A stretch of 64,000 bases of DNA from JAMXLO01 sp964427005 (lineage in GTDB: Bacteria > Pseudomonadota > Alphaproteobacteria > Acetobacterales > Acetobacteraceae): the NCBI GenBank assembly GCA_964427005.1, contig CAYRTL010000012.1, positions 3,378 through 67,377 on the forward strand, given 5' to 3'. Both the position numbers and the translations under genes were made by a program. The notes below the pieces were generated by a model. It did not search any database. It was not told where the DNA came from and saw only the letters and a list, made by a program, of their open reading frames with translations. Of this stretch, positions 16,394 through 24,773 are shown in pieces. Positions within the stretch are counted from its first letter, which is position 1. Every line of letters starts with the position of its first letter.

Positions 16394-17010
16394 GCGAGAC
16401 GCGCTTCTGGCTGATCCGCCACGCCATCGTCGATGAGAACTCTCGGGCGATGCTGTACGGCGTGATGGATGTGCCGCTGTGCGAGACCAGCCTGCTGGAA
16501 CAGGCGCCGATGTACCAGGCGCTCGCCCGGCGACTGCCTCACCCCGCAGTCTGGAAGGTGACGCCGCTATCGCGCACGAGGCGGACGGCGGAGGCGATCT
16601 TCGCCGCCGGCTATCCGCACACCCAGCCGGAGGTCGAGCCGGACCTGATCGAGCAGAGCCTGGGGGAGTGGCAGGGCTTGCCGCACGCCGAGTTGCCGGC
16701 GCGGCTCACCTTGCCGAAGCATGCCTTCTGGCCACTGGGCGGACACGAGCGTCCGCCAGGGGGCGAGACGCTGGCAGAGGTGGTCGAGCGCGTGGGGCTG
16801 GCTTTGGAGCAGCTCGCCGTGCGCCATCAGGGCCAGGATGTCGTGATCGTCAGTCACGGCGGGGCGATCAGGGCCGCTGTCGCGCATTGCCTGTCGATCG
16901 GCCCGGACAATGCGCTGCACCTCAGCGTGCAGAACCTCTCGCTCACCCGCCTTGAGCGCACCGAAGAGGGCTGGCGGGTGGTCTGCGTCAACGAACTACC
17001 CGGATATTGA
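16390..17010 (+). CDS. Histidine phosphatase (phosphoglycerate mutase-like) family protein
   Basis: A 206-residue branch-1 histidine phosphatase. The nucleophile motif is LIRHAIVDEN (RHA in place of RHG), the second arginine is in TPLSRTRRTAEAI, the acid is in QSLGEWQGLPH, and the second histidine is in VIVSHGGAIRAAVAH. This is the CobC/PhoE type of small-molecule phosphatase. The start at 16390 overlaps the permease stop (ATGA). Whether it works with the exporter or is only co-transcribed is unclear; no cobalamin genes are in the window. Confidence 0.83.
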   Translation: MSETRFWLIRHAIVDENSRAMLYGVMDVPLCETSLLEQAPMYQALARRLPHPAVWKVTPLSRTRRTAEAIFAAGYPHTQPEVEPDLIEQSLGEWQGLPHAELPARLTLPKHAFWPLGGHERPPGGETLAEVVERVGLALEQLAVRHQGQDVVIVSHGGAIRAAVAHCLSIGPDNALHLSVQNLSLTRLERTEEGWRVVCVNELPGY

Positions 17011-17097
17011 TCATCACAATCCCGCCGCGAATCGAAGCAAAGGTTGTATGGCACCCCGATTCGGACGCTCTGCGTCCGGGGATTCGAGGAGAGGATC

Positions 17098-17910
17098 ATG
17101 CGACGCATCCTGCTGGCCGCCGTAGCGCTTGCCGTGCTGCCGTTGTTCGCGCCGCATCCGGCGCACGCGCAGGGCGATGAGCAGACCCTGGTCGATCGCG
17201 CCACGCTTGCCGTCCAGGAGATGGTAAACCAGAGCCTGTCAGAAGACCCCAGACGAGCGCTGGAGCATGCCCGGGCAGTGATGATCTGCCCGCGCGTGTT
17301 CAAGGCTGGATTCATCCTGGGAGGCGAAGGCGGTGCCTGCGTCCTGCTGGCCCGGGCGGGGAACGGGACCTGGTCCTATCCGGCGTTCTACGGAATGGGC
17401 AGCGGGAGCTTTGGTCTGCAGATTGGAATCCAGGATGCCCAGTTCGTCATGATGATCATGACCGAGAAGGGGCTCCGCGCGATCCTGGACAGCCAGTTCA
17501 AGCTTGGCGCAGATGCGTCGCTGGCGATCGCCACAATCGGTGCCGGCGTACAGGGCTCCACAACGGGTGCACTGGGCGCCGACATTGTCGCCTTCTCGCA
17601 GACGCGCGGCTTGTATGGCGGCATTTCGCTTGAAGGCAGCCTGATGGGCCAGCGCAGCGGGTGGAACCGCGAATACTATGGGCGTGAGCTAGGCTCGCGG
17701 TCGATCGTTCTGGACATGCAGGCGTCCAACCCCGGCGCTGACCCGCTGCGCGAGGTGCTGACCCGCTACGGCAGCGGCCAGGTGCAGCAAGCCGCCGCCC
17801 CGCCGCCCCCGGCCTATGCGCCGCAGCAACCACCTCCGGCCTACGGCGCGCCGACGCAACTCTCGCCACGCGGGCCGGTGCAACAGCAGAACTTGCCGCC
17901 GCCGCGCTAA
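17098..17910 (+). CDS. SYLF-domain (YSC84-like) exported protein
   Basis: A 270-residue secreted protein. Residues 1-24 form a signal peptide (MRRILLAAVALAVLPLF, cleavage after AHA). The SYLF/YSC84 lipid-binding domain follows, with ARAVMICPRVFKAGFILGGEGG, WSYPAFYGMGSGSFGLQIG, FVMMIMTEKGLRAIL and AFSQTRGLYGGISLEGS. The last 50 residues are a low-complexity Pro/Gln/Ala tail (PPPPAYAPQQPPPAYG). GAGGAGAGG precedes the ATG, which fixes the start 18 codons inside the longer frame. Function in bacteria is poorly known; binding of membrane lipids is the family inference. Confidence 0.85.
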   Translation: MRRILLAAVALAVLPLFAPHPAHAQGDEQTLVDRATLAVQEMVNQSLSEDPRRALEHARAVMICPRVFKAGFILGGEGGACVLLARAGNGTWSYPAFYGMGSGSFGLQIGIQDAQFVMMIMTEKGLRAILDSQFKLGADASLAIATIGAGVQGSTTGALGADIVAFSQTRGLYGGISLEGSLMGQRSGWNREYYGRELGSRSIVLDMQASNPGADPLREVLTRYGSGQVQQAAAPPPPAYAPQQPPPAYGAPTQLSPRGPVQQQNLPPPR

Positions 17911-17985
17911 CTGGCCCTCTGGTTGCGGCACACTCCAGGAGCCGTCGCTGGCCACTGAAGATCGGCCCCAGTATTCTCCGGCGGC

Positions 17986-18453
17986 ATGGACGCTCGGGCG
18001 CCATTCTGGAAGGAAAAGACGCTGGAGCAGATGTCCCGCGAGGAGTGGGAATCGCTCTGTGACGGTTGCGGCCGTTGCTGCCTTCACAAATTGCGGGATG
18101 ACGACACTGGCGCGCTGTCATTCACCAATGTCGCTTGCCGCCTGCTCGATCTGAACAGCTGCCGCTGTGGGGACTATGCGCGCCGGCAACGGAAGGTGCC
18201 GGACTGTGTATCCCTGACACCGGCTGAAGTCCGCGCGATCGATTGGTTACCCCCGTCCTGCGCCTATCGCCGGTTGGCCGAGGGAAAGGATCTGTTGTGG
18301 TGGCACCCGCTGGTGTCCGGCGACCCGGACACGGTGCATCAGGCTGGCATCTCAGTCCGCGGCCGGGCTATCAGCGAACGGAAAGCTGGACCGTTCGACC
18401 ACCACGTCGTCGATTGGCCTGGCCGCATGCCGCGCGCCAAGCGCCTGCCATAG
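17986..18453 (+). CDS. YcgN-like cysteine-cluster protein (UPF0260)
   Basis: A 155-residue protein of the YcgN family, named for a cysteine cluster: CDGCGRCC followed by ACRLLDLNSCRCGDYARRQRKVPDC. The spacing resembles the zinc/iron-cluster-binding YkgJ family. The conserved C-terminal part includes LPPSCAYRRLAEGKDLLWWHPL, GISVRGRAISE and HVVDWPGRMPRA. No function is established. It is 11 bp upstream of the DapA-family gene. Confidence 0.87.
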   Translation: MDARAPFWKEKTLEQMSREEWESLCDGCGRCCLHKLRDDDTGALSFTNVACRLLDLNSCRCGDYARRQRKVPDCVSLTPAEVRAIDWLPPSCAYRRLAEGKDLLWWHPLVSGDPDTVHQAGISVRGRAISERKAGPFDHHVVDWPGRMPRAKRLP

Positions 18454-18464
18454 GAGAGAAGCTG

Positions 18465-19388
18465 ATGATGAAGGATGCCCTGTTCGCCGGCGTGAACGCC
18501 GCCGTGTTGACGCCGATGCGCGCCGATCTGACGGTCGATCTCGACCGCATGACAGCGCATTGCCGTTGGCTGCTGGCGAACGGCTGCAACAGCCTGGGCG
18601 TACTCGGCACTACCGGTGAGGCGAACAGCATCGGCATCAGCGAGCGCATGGAGGTCCTGGAAGGCTTGGTGAAGCGCGGCATCCCTGCGGCGAAGATGAT
18701 GCCGGGAACCGGCACGCCGGCTCTGACCGACACGGTGATGCTGACGAAGCAGGCGGCGGATGTCGGCTGCCGCGGCGCGCTGCTGTTGCCGCCGTTCTAT
18801 TACAAGAACCCGACGGAGGATGGGCTGTTCGCGTATTTCTCCGAGGTGATCAACCGCGTCGGCACGAACATCAAATACTACCTCTATAATTTCCCGCAGC
18901 AGTCAGCGGTGCCGTTCAGCGTGGATCTGATCGGACGGCTGCTGAAGGCGTTCCCCGGCACCGTGAAGGGCGTGAAGGACAGCAGCGGCAACTTCGAGAA
19001 CGGCCGAGCCTATGTCGAGAACTTCGCCAAGGACGGATTTGAAGTATATGCAGGTGACGATACGCTGCTGCGCCCGCTGCTGCTCCTCGGCAGTGCGGGC
19101 TGCATCACCGCGGCCGCCAACGTGAATTCGCCCATCGCAGCACAGGTTTATGCGAACTGCACGACTGACGTGGGCGCGCGCATGCATGATACGCTGAGTG
19201 CAACGCGCAAGGCCATTGTGTCCGCACCTGCGCCGATACCGGCATTGAAGGCGTTGATGGCGCGCCATACCGGAGATGCGGCATGGCACAATATGCGTCC
19301 GCCGCATCTCAAGCTGAATGCCGAGCAGCAGGCAAAGTTGTTCGCAGTGTTTGATGCATGCGGCGTGCAGCTCGCGCAGGCGGCGTAA
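18465..19388 (+). CDS. Dihydrodipicolinate synthase (DapA/NanA) family lyase or aldolase
   Basis: A 307-residue class-I aldolase-type TIM barrel. GVLGTTGEANSI is the conserved GTTGE substrate loop, YLYNFPQQ carries the catalytic Tyr, and TVKGVKDSSGN has the Schiff-base Lys. The absence of the typical lysine-biosynthesis flanking residues and its position beside a catabolic-type ABC operon suggest a substrate other than aspartate semialdehyde, such as a keto-deoxy sugar acid (inference). TAGGAGAGAAGCTG precedes tandem ATGs; the first is used. An imperfect stem-loop lies just downstream. Confidence 0.82.
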   Translation: MMKDALFAGVNAAVLTPMRADLTVDLDRMTAHCRWLLANGCNSLGVLGTTGEANSIGISERMEVLEGLVKRGIPAAKMMPGTGTPALTDTVMLTKQAADVGCRGALLLPPFYYKNPTEDGLFAYFSEVINRVGTNIKYYLYNFPQQSAVPFSVDLIGRLLKAFPGTVKGVKDSSGNFENGRAYVENFAKDGFEVYAGDDTLLRPLLLLGSAGCITAAANVNSPIAAQVYANCTTDVGARMHDTLSATRKAIVSAPAPIPALKALMARHTGDAAWHNMRPPHLKLNAEQQAKLFAVFDACGVQLAQAA

Positions 19389-19420
19389 GGGAACACACCG
19401 TGAAGGTTGACGAATCGGCC

Positions 19421-19445
19421 CATTCTGCCCTTTCTGGGCAGAATG
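19421..19445 (+). terminator. Perfect 10-bp hairpin between dapA-like gene and YgjP-like gene
   Basis: CATTCTGCCC pairs exactly with GGGCAGAATG around the loop TTTCT. It lies 32 bp after the DapA-family stop and its right arm contains the ATG at 19443 used here as the start of the next gene. It may be a terminator without a T run, or a structure that hides the start codon. Confidence 0.45.
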
Positions 19446-20144
19446 GAGTTGCCGCGATCTGAGATGCTGACGCTTCCTGGTGGGCCGACTCGCGTCGAGT
19501 GGCGACGCAATCGTCGCGCACGGCGAGTCAGTCTGCGCATCGATCCGTGCGGCGGCGGTGTTGTCGTCACGCTGCCGATGCGTGCGGGACGCGGTGCCGG
19601 TGTTGCGCTGCTGATGACCCATGCAGAGTGGGTTGCCAATCGGTTGGCTGCATTGCCCGATGCGCTGCCGTTCGCCGATGGATCGATGGTACCAATCGCC
19701 GATGTGCCGCATCGTATTCGTCATGTGCCGCAGGTGCATGGCGGTGCATGGCTGGAAGATGGCGAGCTACACGTCAGTGGCGACCCAGAATTCCTGCGTC
19801 GGCGCGTATTGGATTTTCTGCGCGCCGAGGCGCTGCGCCGGCTCTCGGCTCTCGTGAATACAAAGACAGCGACACTTGGCGTTACGGCGCGCCGCGTCAC
19901 CGTGAAGGATACACGCAGCCGCTGGGGAAGCTGCGCGGTGGATGGTTCGCTTGCATTCAGCTGGCGCCTCGTGATGACGCCACAGTCCGTGCAGGACTAT
20001 GTCGCGGCACACGAAGTGGCGCATTTGAAGTACATGAATCACGGCAAGCGGTTCTGGAAGGTGGTCGATCGGCTGACCCCCCACGCCGCTACCGCCATTC
20101 CCTGGCTGCGCGCTGAAGGATTTCGGCTCCTGCGGATAGGTTGA
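19443..20144 (+). CDS. YgjP-like M48-type metallopeptidase
   Basis: A 233-residue protein of the YgjP/DUF45 family. The N-terminal half carries RRNRRARRVSLRIDPCGGGVVVTLP, the usual opening. The middle has RVTVKDTRSRWGSCAVDGSLAFSWRLV, and the zinc motif is HEVAHLKYMNHGKRFW with the third ligand region following. Family members are predicted zinc proteases with unclear targets. The start is uncertain: ATG 19443 lies in a hairpin, TTG 19407 and ATG 19464 are alternatives. I use 19443 because it keeps the conserved N terminus. Confidence 0.82.
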   Translation: MELPRSEMLTLPGGPTRVEWRRNRRARRVSLRIDPCGGGVVVTLPMRAGRGAGVALLMTHAEWVANRLAALPDALPFADGSMVPIADVPHRIRHVPQVHGGAWLEDGELHVSGDPEFLRRRVLDFLRAEALRRLSALVNTKTATLGVTARRVTVKDTRSRWGSCAVDGSLAFSWRLVMTPQSVQDYVAAHEVAHLKYMNHGKRFWKVVDRLTPHAATAIPWLRAEGFRLLRIG

Positions 20145-20222
20145 TCCCTCTCGCGTGACGGGGCGCACGCCGGCCTGTATGGTGTCGGCGGAAACCACTG
20201 CGCCTCGACATCAAGAGGGAAC

Positions 20223-21164
20223 ATGGGAGGAACCACCACAGCCTTAAGCCCGTCCGCAGTCCGCACGACGCATGGTGCTGCCCGGGCCAGCACGGGGTTT
20301 CAGCGTTGGCTCGACCGGCAATTCACGAAGCTCGCGGTACTGCCGACGAGTGCGATGATGCTGCTGATCTTCGGCCTCCCGTTGCTGTTCTCTTTCTACC
20401 TCAGCTTCGAAGGCTGGGCGCCGGAACAGGCGCTGTTCGCCGGCAGCTTCGCAGGCACCGCCAACTATGAAGATCTGCTGACCGATCCGCAGTTCCTGAA
20501 GAGCCTATCGGTCACCTGCACCTATACCGCGATTACAGTGGGCACTGAACTTGCCTGCGGGCTAGGGATCGCGTTGTTGCTGAATATTGATCTGCCGTGG
20601 ATCGGCCTGTTTCGTACCGCACTCGTTGTGCCGATGATGATCACACCGATCGTTGCGGCGCTGAGTTGGAAGCTGCTGCTCGATCCGGATCACGGGGTCG
20701 TGAATTACTGGATCGGCAGCCACATCGTTTGGCTCGGACGACCGGATACCGCGCTGATTTCGGTCATGGTGGTGAACCTCTGGCAGAATGCGCCTTATGT
20801 CGCAGTATTGCTGCTCGCCGGACTGCGTGCGCTGCCAAGCGAGCCCGTGGAAGCCGCATCGATCGACGGTGCCAGCCGGCTGCAGGTGTTCTGGCACGTC
20901 ACGCTGCCACTGCTGCGGCCGTACATACTGGTAGCACTGCTGCTGCGGACCATCTTCGAGTTCCGCGCCTTCGACAACATCTACGTCATGACCAGCGGCG
21001 GGCCGGCGAACGCGACGATGTCGCTCTCGATGTTCACCTATCTCGCATCGTTCGTGCGGTTCGACCTCAGCCTGGGCGCCGCGGCATCCTGGCTGATGCT
21101 GCTGATGTGCCTGCTGCTTTGCGTGTTCTTTATAGTGGTAATCCGCCGACGGGAGGCGAACTGA
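20223..21164 (+). CDS. Carbohydrate-type ABC transporter permease (MalF/UgpA-like)
   Basis: A 313-residue membrane protein with six expected helices and the EAA loop EPVEAASIDGASRLQVFWHVTLPLLRP that docks to the ATPase. The first helix is LPTSAMMLLIFGLPLLFSFYLSF, as in MalF-type subunits. AAGAGGGAAC precedes the ATG; the complementary TCCCTCT at 20145-20151 could pair with this ribosome site. It opens the 20.2-26.9 kb operon. The stop overlaps a tiny 23-codon frame (TGATG) that ends at the next gene's start. Confidence 0.9.
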   Translation: MGGTTTALSPSAVRTTHGAARASTGFQRWLDRQFTKLAVLPTSAMMLLIFGLPLLFSFYLSFEGWAPEQALFAGSFAGTANYEDLLTDPQFLKSLSVTCTYTAITVGTELACGLGIALLLNIDLPWIGLFRTALVVPMMITPIVAALSWKLLLDPDHGVVNYWIGSHIVWLGRPDTALISVMVVNLWQNAPYVAVLLLAGLRALPSEPVEAASIDGASRLQVFWHVTLPLLRPYILVALLLRTIFEFRAFDNIYVMTSGGPANATMSLSMFTYLASFVRFDLSLGAAASWLMLLMCLLLCVFFIVVIRRREAN

Positions 21165-21231
21165 TGCTTCGCTTGGCATCGCTGCTACGCCAATTCGCCA
21201 TGGTCGAGCTTGGCGATGAGGGGTGCATCCA

Positions 21232-22086
21232 GTGAGTGCACTCTCTGGCGTGGGATCGCGGCGCAGCAAGCTGCTGTTCGCGGCATCGGTGTATTTTGCC
21301 CTGATCGCGATGACCCTGGTGTTCATGTTCCCGCTGCTCTGGGTCATCGGCTTGTCGCTGAAGACCCGGCTACAGGTGTTCGCCACACCACCGCTGTTCG
21401 TGTGGTGGCCGACGCTGGAAAACTATGCAGCCGTACTGGGGCAGGCCGACTTCCTCCAGGCCTTCGTCAACAGCCTGGTGGTGTCATCCGGTGCGGTCGT
21501 GCTGTCGCTCTGCGTCGGCGTGCCGGCAGCTTATGCCTTCGCACGCTTCCCATTCCGCGGCGGATCTTTCCTGTTCTTTTCTCTGCTGGTCATGCGGATG
21601 CTGCCGCCGATTGCCGTGCTGGTGCCGATGTACATCCTGTTCAGCAAGCTCGGCCTGACCACGACACGGCTATCGGTGATCCTTGCCTACAGCACGTTCA
21701 GCCTGCCGCTGGTGGTGTGGATCATGCGTGGTTTCTTCGAGGACCTGCCGCGCGAACTGGAGGAAAGCGCCTGGGTTGACGGCGCATCGCGCTACGCCGC
21801 TTTCCGGCATGTGGCACTGCCGCTGATCCGGCCTGGACTGGTGGCGGCCAGCATCCTGAGCCTGCAGCTTGCGTGGAATGACTTCCTGTTTTCCGCAGTG
21901 CTGACCAACAATGCGACGCGCACGCTGCCTGTGTTGATGGCAGGCTTCTCCGGCGGAGATACCGGAACGGACTGGGGAGGCATGACTGCCTCGGGCGTCC
22001 TGGTGATTCTGCCGGTGCTGATCTTCTCCTTCGCCGCGCAGCGGCATCTGGTCGCCGGTCTGTCGTCCGGAGCAGTCAAAGGTTGA
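21232..22086 (+). CDS. Carbohydrate-type ABC transporter permease (MalG/UgpE-like)
   Basis: A 284-residue second permease, with six hydrophobic segments, LTLVFMFPLLWVIGLSLKTRLQVFA at the N terminus and the EAA loop RELEESAWVDGASRYAAFRHVALPLIRP. The GTG at 21232 has GAGGGG upstream and overlaps the stop of a tiny upstream frame; a GTG at 21223 would add three residues. Together with the preceding gene it forms the membrane core of an importer whose ATPase is not encoded nearby. Its stop lies at the edge of a palindromic repeat. Confidence 0.9.
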   Translation: MSALSGVGSRRSKLLFAASVYFALIAMTLVFMFPLLWVIGLSLKTRLQVFATPPLFVWWPTLENYAAVLGQADFLQAFVNSLVVSSGAVVLSLCVGVPAAYAFARFPFRGGSFLFFSLLVMRMLPPIAVLVPMYILFSKLGLTTTRLSVILAYSTFSLPLVVWIMRGFFEDLPRELEESAWVDGASRYAAFRHVALPLIRPGLVAASILSLQLAWNDFLFSAVLTNNATRTLPVLMAGFSGGDTGTDWGGMTASGVLVILPVLIFSFAAQRHLVAGLSSGAVKG

Positions 22087-22163
22087 ACCGCAAAGCACGC
22101 AAATCACGCAAATGCTTGCCACGCGCAGCGCGGCTTTTGTGTGCTTTGCGTGATTTGCGGTTC
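22085..22163. repeat. Long palindrome, copy A (diverged member)
   Basis: Arms 22085-22109 and 22139-22163 begin GAACCGCAAA and match at 22 of 25 positions by my count. Each arm contains short direct repeats of CGCAAAKCA. The centre includes CGCGCAGCG, also seen at the apex of the full-length copies near 54-64 kb. It fills most of the gap between the second permease and the first binding protein. Confidence 0.7.
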
Positions 22164-22186
22164 CATAAACACGTGGGAGGGAACGC

Positions 22187-23476
22187 ATGGCCATGTTGAA
22201 GCGCCGCACATTGCTGCAAGCATCTGTCGGCGCATTGGCCGCGCCGCAGATCATGGCGCAGAGCAAGCCAGAGAAACTCGTCTATGTGGGCGATAACGGT
22301 CCCTGGCATTACGTAATGGTCGAGGAGGTGGCGCCGGCCTTCGAGAAGAAGACCGGTATCAAGGTCGACTTCACTCTGCTGCCCGTCGATCCCTGGCGGG
22401 CGCGGCTGCGGGCCGAACTCGGCGCCGGCAGCAGCGGCATCGATGTCGTCCAGTTCTCCGTCAGCATGACCGGCTGGATGTCGCCGCACATGGAGGACCA
22501 CGAGCCATTGCTGGCGCAGATAAAGGCGAAGGACCCGGCGTTCGATTGGAACGACTACCTCGCCGGCCCGCAGAAGGCGGCCACCTATGACGGCAAGCTA
22601 TGCGGCCTGCCTTACCGCATCACCACCGGCATCTTCCATTACCAGCGTGAACTGCTGGAGAAGGCCGGCTTCGCCAAGCCGCCCGAGAACTGGGAACAGT
22701 TCCTCAAGATCGCGCAGGCGGTGAACTCACCGCCTGATCGCTACGCCTATGGCCTGATGGGCATGCAGGGTGCCGGCATGTATTCCTGTTTCGCTTCCTG
22801 GCTGTTCTCGAACGGCGGGCGCATGGTCGATTTCAAGACCGGCGAGATCTTCATCAACGACGCCAAGGCGGTAGAGGCGCTGCAGCTCTATGGCGACCTC
22901 AGCACCAAGTACAAGCTGGTGCCGCCGGATGCGATGACCTGGCAGTTCGAGGAAATCGTCGCCGGTGGCCAGCGCGACCGCTACGCGATGGTGCAGATGT
23001 TCGCGCCCTACGGCACGTTGATCAATGATCCGAAGATCTCCAAGACCGGCGGGAAATGGGCATGGACCACCGTGCCCGGGCCGCATTCGGCGGATGAAGG
23101 CCGCACCTGGATCGACGGCCACACCATCGGCGTGCCGAAATACAGCAAGAACAAGGAATGGGCGCTGGAATTCGTCGCCATGTGCTGCGCACGCGAATGG
23201 CAGAAGAAGGCAATGATCCGCGGCAACGCGCCACCGCTGCGCTCGGTGCTGGAGGATCCCGAAATGGTGGAGAGGATCGGCTGGCCGCCTGTCGGCGCGA
23301 AGGCGCTGGAGACAGGGGTGCCGACACCTGGCCATCCGGTGTGGGATACACTGGAGGTGCAGATGCGGTCGGCAATCTCGCAGGTCCAGCTCGGGCAGAA
23401 GACGGCGAAAGTGGCGCTCGATGAGCTCGCAGCCGACTGGCAGCGTAGCCTGCGACGCGCCGGGATTGGCCGATGA
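22187..23476 (+). CDS. ABC transporter extracellular solute-binding protein 1
   Basis: A 429-residue family-1 binding protein. The N terminus is a Tat-like signal (KRRTLLQASVGALAAP), with cleavage likely after MAQ. The mature protein opens with KPEKLVYVGDNGPWHYVMVEEVAPAFEKKTGIKV, and contains the PYRITTGIFHYQRELLEKAGF hinge typical of sugar-binding proteins. GTGGGAGGGAACGC precedes the ATG. It is a tandem paralogue of the next gene, and the two overlap (ATGA). The ligand is unknown. Confidence 0.88.
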   Translation: MAMLKRRTLLQASVGALAAPQIMAQSKPEKLVYVGDNGPWHYVMVEEVAPAFEKKTGIKVDFTLLPVDPWRARLRAELGAGSSGIDVVQFSVSMTGWMSPHMEDHEPLLAQIKAKDPAFDWNDYLAGPQKAATYDGKLCGLPYRITTGIFHYQRELLEKAGFAKPPENWEQFLKIAQAVNSPPDRYAYGLMGMQGAGMYSCFASWLFSNGGRMVDFKTGEIFINDAKAVEALQLYGDLSTKYKLVPPDAMTWQFEEIVAGGQRDRYAMVQMFAPYGTLINDPKISKTGGKWAWTTVPGPHSADEGRTWIDGHTIGVPKYSKNKEWALEFVAMCCAREWQKKAMIRGNAPPLRSVLEDPEMVERIGWPPVGAKALETGVPTPGHPVWDTLEVQMRSAISQVQLGQKTAKVALDELAADWQRSLRRAGIGR

Positions 23477-24765
23477 TCAGGCGACGCCATTTGCTTGGCG
23501 CAACGGCTGCCGCCGCCGCTCTGCCGAAGTTCGCGCTCGCGCAGAACAAGCCCGACAAGCTGGTGTTCGTCGGCGACAACGGACCGTGGCACTGGTGTCT
23601 CGTTGAAGAGGTCGCACCGGCTTTCGAGAAGCAGCATGGCATCAAGGTCGATTTCACGCTCCTGCCGATCGATGCGCTGAGCGCGAGGCTGAAGGCCGAG
23701 TTGAACTCGGGCTCCAGCGGCATCGATATCATCCAATGGACCGCCACCTATGCCGGCTGGCTCGCGCAGCACATGGAGGATCACGACAAGCTGCTGGCGA
23801 GCACCGCGGGAAAACATCCGGACTTCGACTGGGATGACTTCCTGCCGCCGATACGCGACATGGCAAGCTACCAGGGCAAGCTTCTCGGCATTCCCTATCG
23901 TGTGACCGCCAGCATTCTGCACTACCAGAAGCCGTTGCTCGCGCACGTGGGCTTCGAGAAGGCGCCGGAGAACTGGGATGAGTTCCTCAAAACTCTGACC
24001 GCCACCACCAAGGCCGGCGCGCCCAACCGCTATGGGCTTGGTATCTGGGGACGCCAAGGGCCCGCCATGGTCGGCGGCTTCTCGCCATTTCTTCGCGGCA
24101 ATGGCGGCCGCTATTTCGATCCCAAGACATGGGAGATCGACATCAACAACGCCAAGGCAGTCGAGGCGCTGCAATTCTATGGCGATCTGATGACCAAGTA
24201 CAAAGTCGTGGTGCCGGACGCGATAACCTGGGAGTTCGATGAAATTGTGGCCGGTGGCCAGAATGACCGCTATGCGATGACAATCACGCTGGCGCCGTAC
24301 GGCACGCTGATCAATGACCCGAAACTGTCGAAGACGGCCGGCAAATGGGGCTGGGCCGTGGCGCCTGGTGCGCATTCGCGGGCCGACAGCCAGGTCAGTG
24401 TTGGCGGTTGGACCTTCGGCGTGCCAACGGCGAGCAAGAACAAGGACTGGGCGTTCGAGTTCATCCAGTTCGCGTGCAGCAAGGAGTGGATGCGCCGCTC
24501 AGTGGTGCGTGGCAATGCGCCGCCCCGCGTCTCGGTGCTGAACCATCCCGAGGTGATGACGAACTACGGCTGGGCTCCGGTTCTTGCCGAGGCCATGAAG
24601 ACCGCTACGCTGGAGCCGCGTGAGCCGATCTGGCCCACCATGGAGTTGGCGCTGCGCAGCGGCATCTCCTCCGTGCTGACCGGGCAGAAGAATGCCAAGG
24701 ATGCATTGGACGCGGTCGCGTCGGATTGGCAGCGCGCGCTGCGGCGGGCTGGATTGAAGGGATAA
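23473..24765 (+). CDS. ABC transporter extracellular solute-binding protein 2 (tandem paralogue)
   Basis: A 430-residue binding protein colinear with its upstream neighbour. It has a Tat-like leader (RRRHLLGATAAAAALP), then KLVFVGDNGPWHWCLVEEVAPAFEKQHGIKVDF, FTLLPIDALSARLKAELNSGSSGIDI and the same C-terminal WQRALRRAGLKG ending. Divergence is concentrated in ligand-facing loops such as SVSMTGWMS versus TATYAGWLA. This is a duplication with changed specificity rather than a recent copy. It overlaps the upstream gene by 4 bp. Confidence 0.88.
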   Translation: MIRRRHLLGATAAAAALPKFALAQNKPDKLVFVGDNGPWHWCLVEEVAPAFEKQHGIKVDFTLLPIDALSARLKAELNSGSSGIDIIQWTATYAGWLAQHMEDHDKLLASTAGKHPDFDWDDFLPPIRDMASYQGKLLGIPYRVTASILHYQKPLLAHVGFEKAPENWDEFLKTLTATTKAGAPNRYGLGIWGRQGPAMVGGFSPFLRGNGGRYFDPKTWEIDINNAKAVEALQFYGDLMTKYKVVVPDAITWEFDEIVAGGQNDRYAMTITLAPYGTLINDPKLSKTAGKWGWAVAPGAHSRADSQVSVGGWTFGVPTASKNKDWAFEFIQFACSKEWMRRSVVRGNAPPRVSVLNHPEVMTNYGWAPVLAEAMKTATLEPREPIWPTMELALRSGISSVLTGQKNAKDALDAVASDWQRALRRAGLKG

Positions 24766-24773
24766 CGAGCACC

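Noticed and set aside
16390..17010. CobC (alpha-ribazole phosphatase) assignment
   Set aside because: Motifs are generic for histidine phosphatases and no cobalamin gene is nearby.
23008..24375. 455-residue minus-strand frame with an internal repeat
   Set aside because: It is antisense to the two tandem binding proteins; the apparent repeat is the shadow of the gene duplication.
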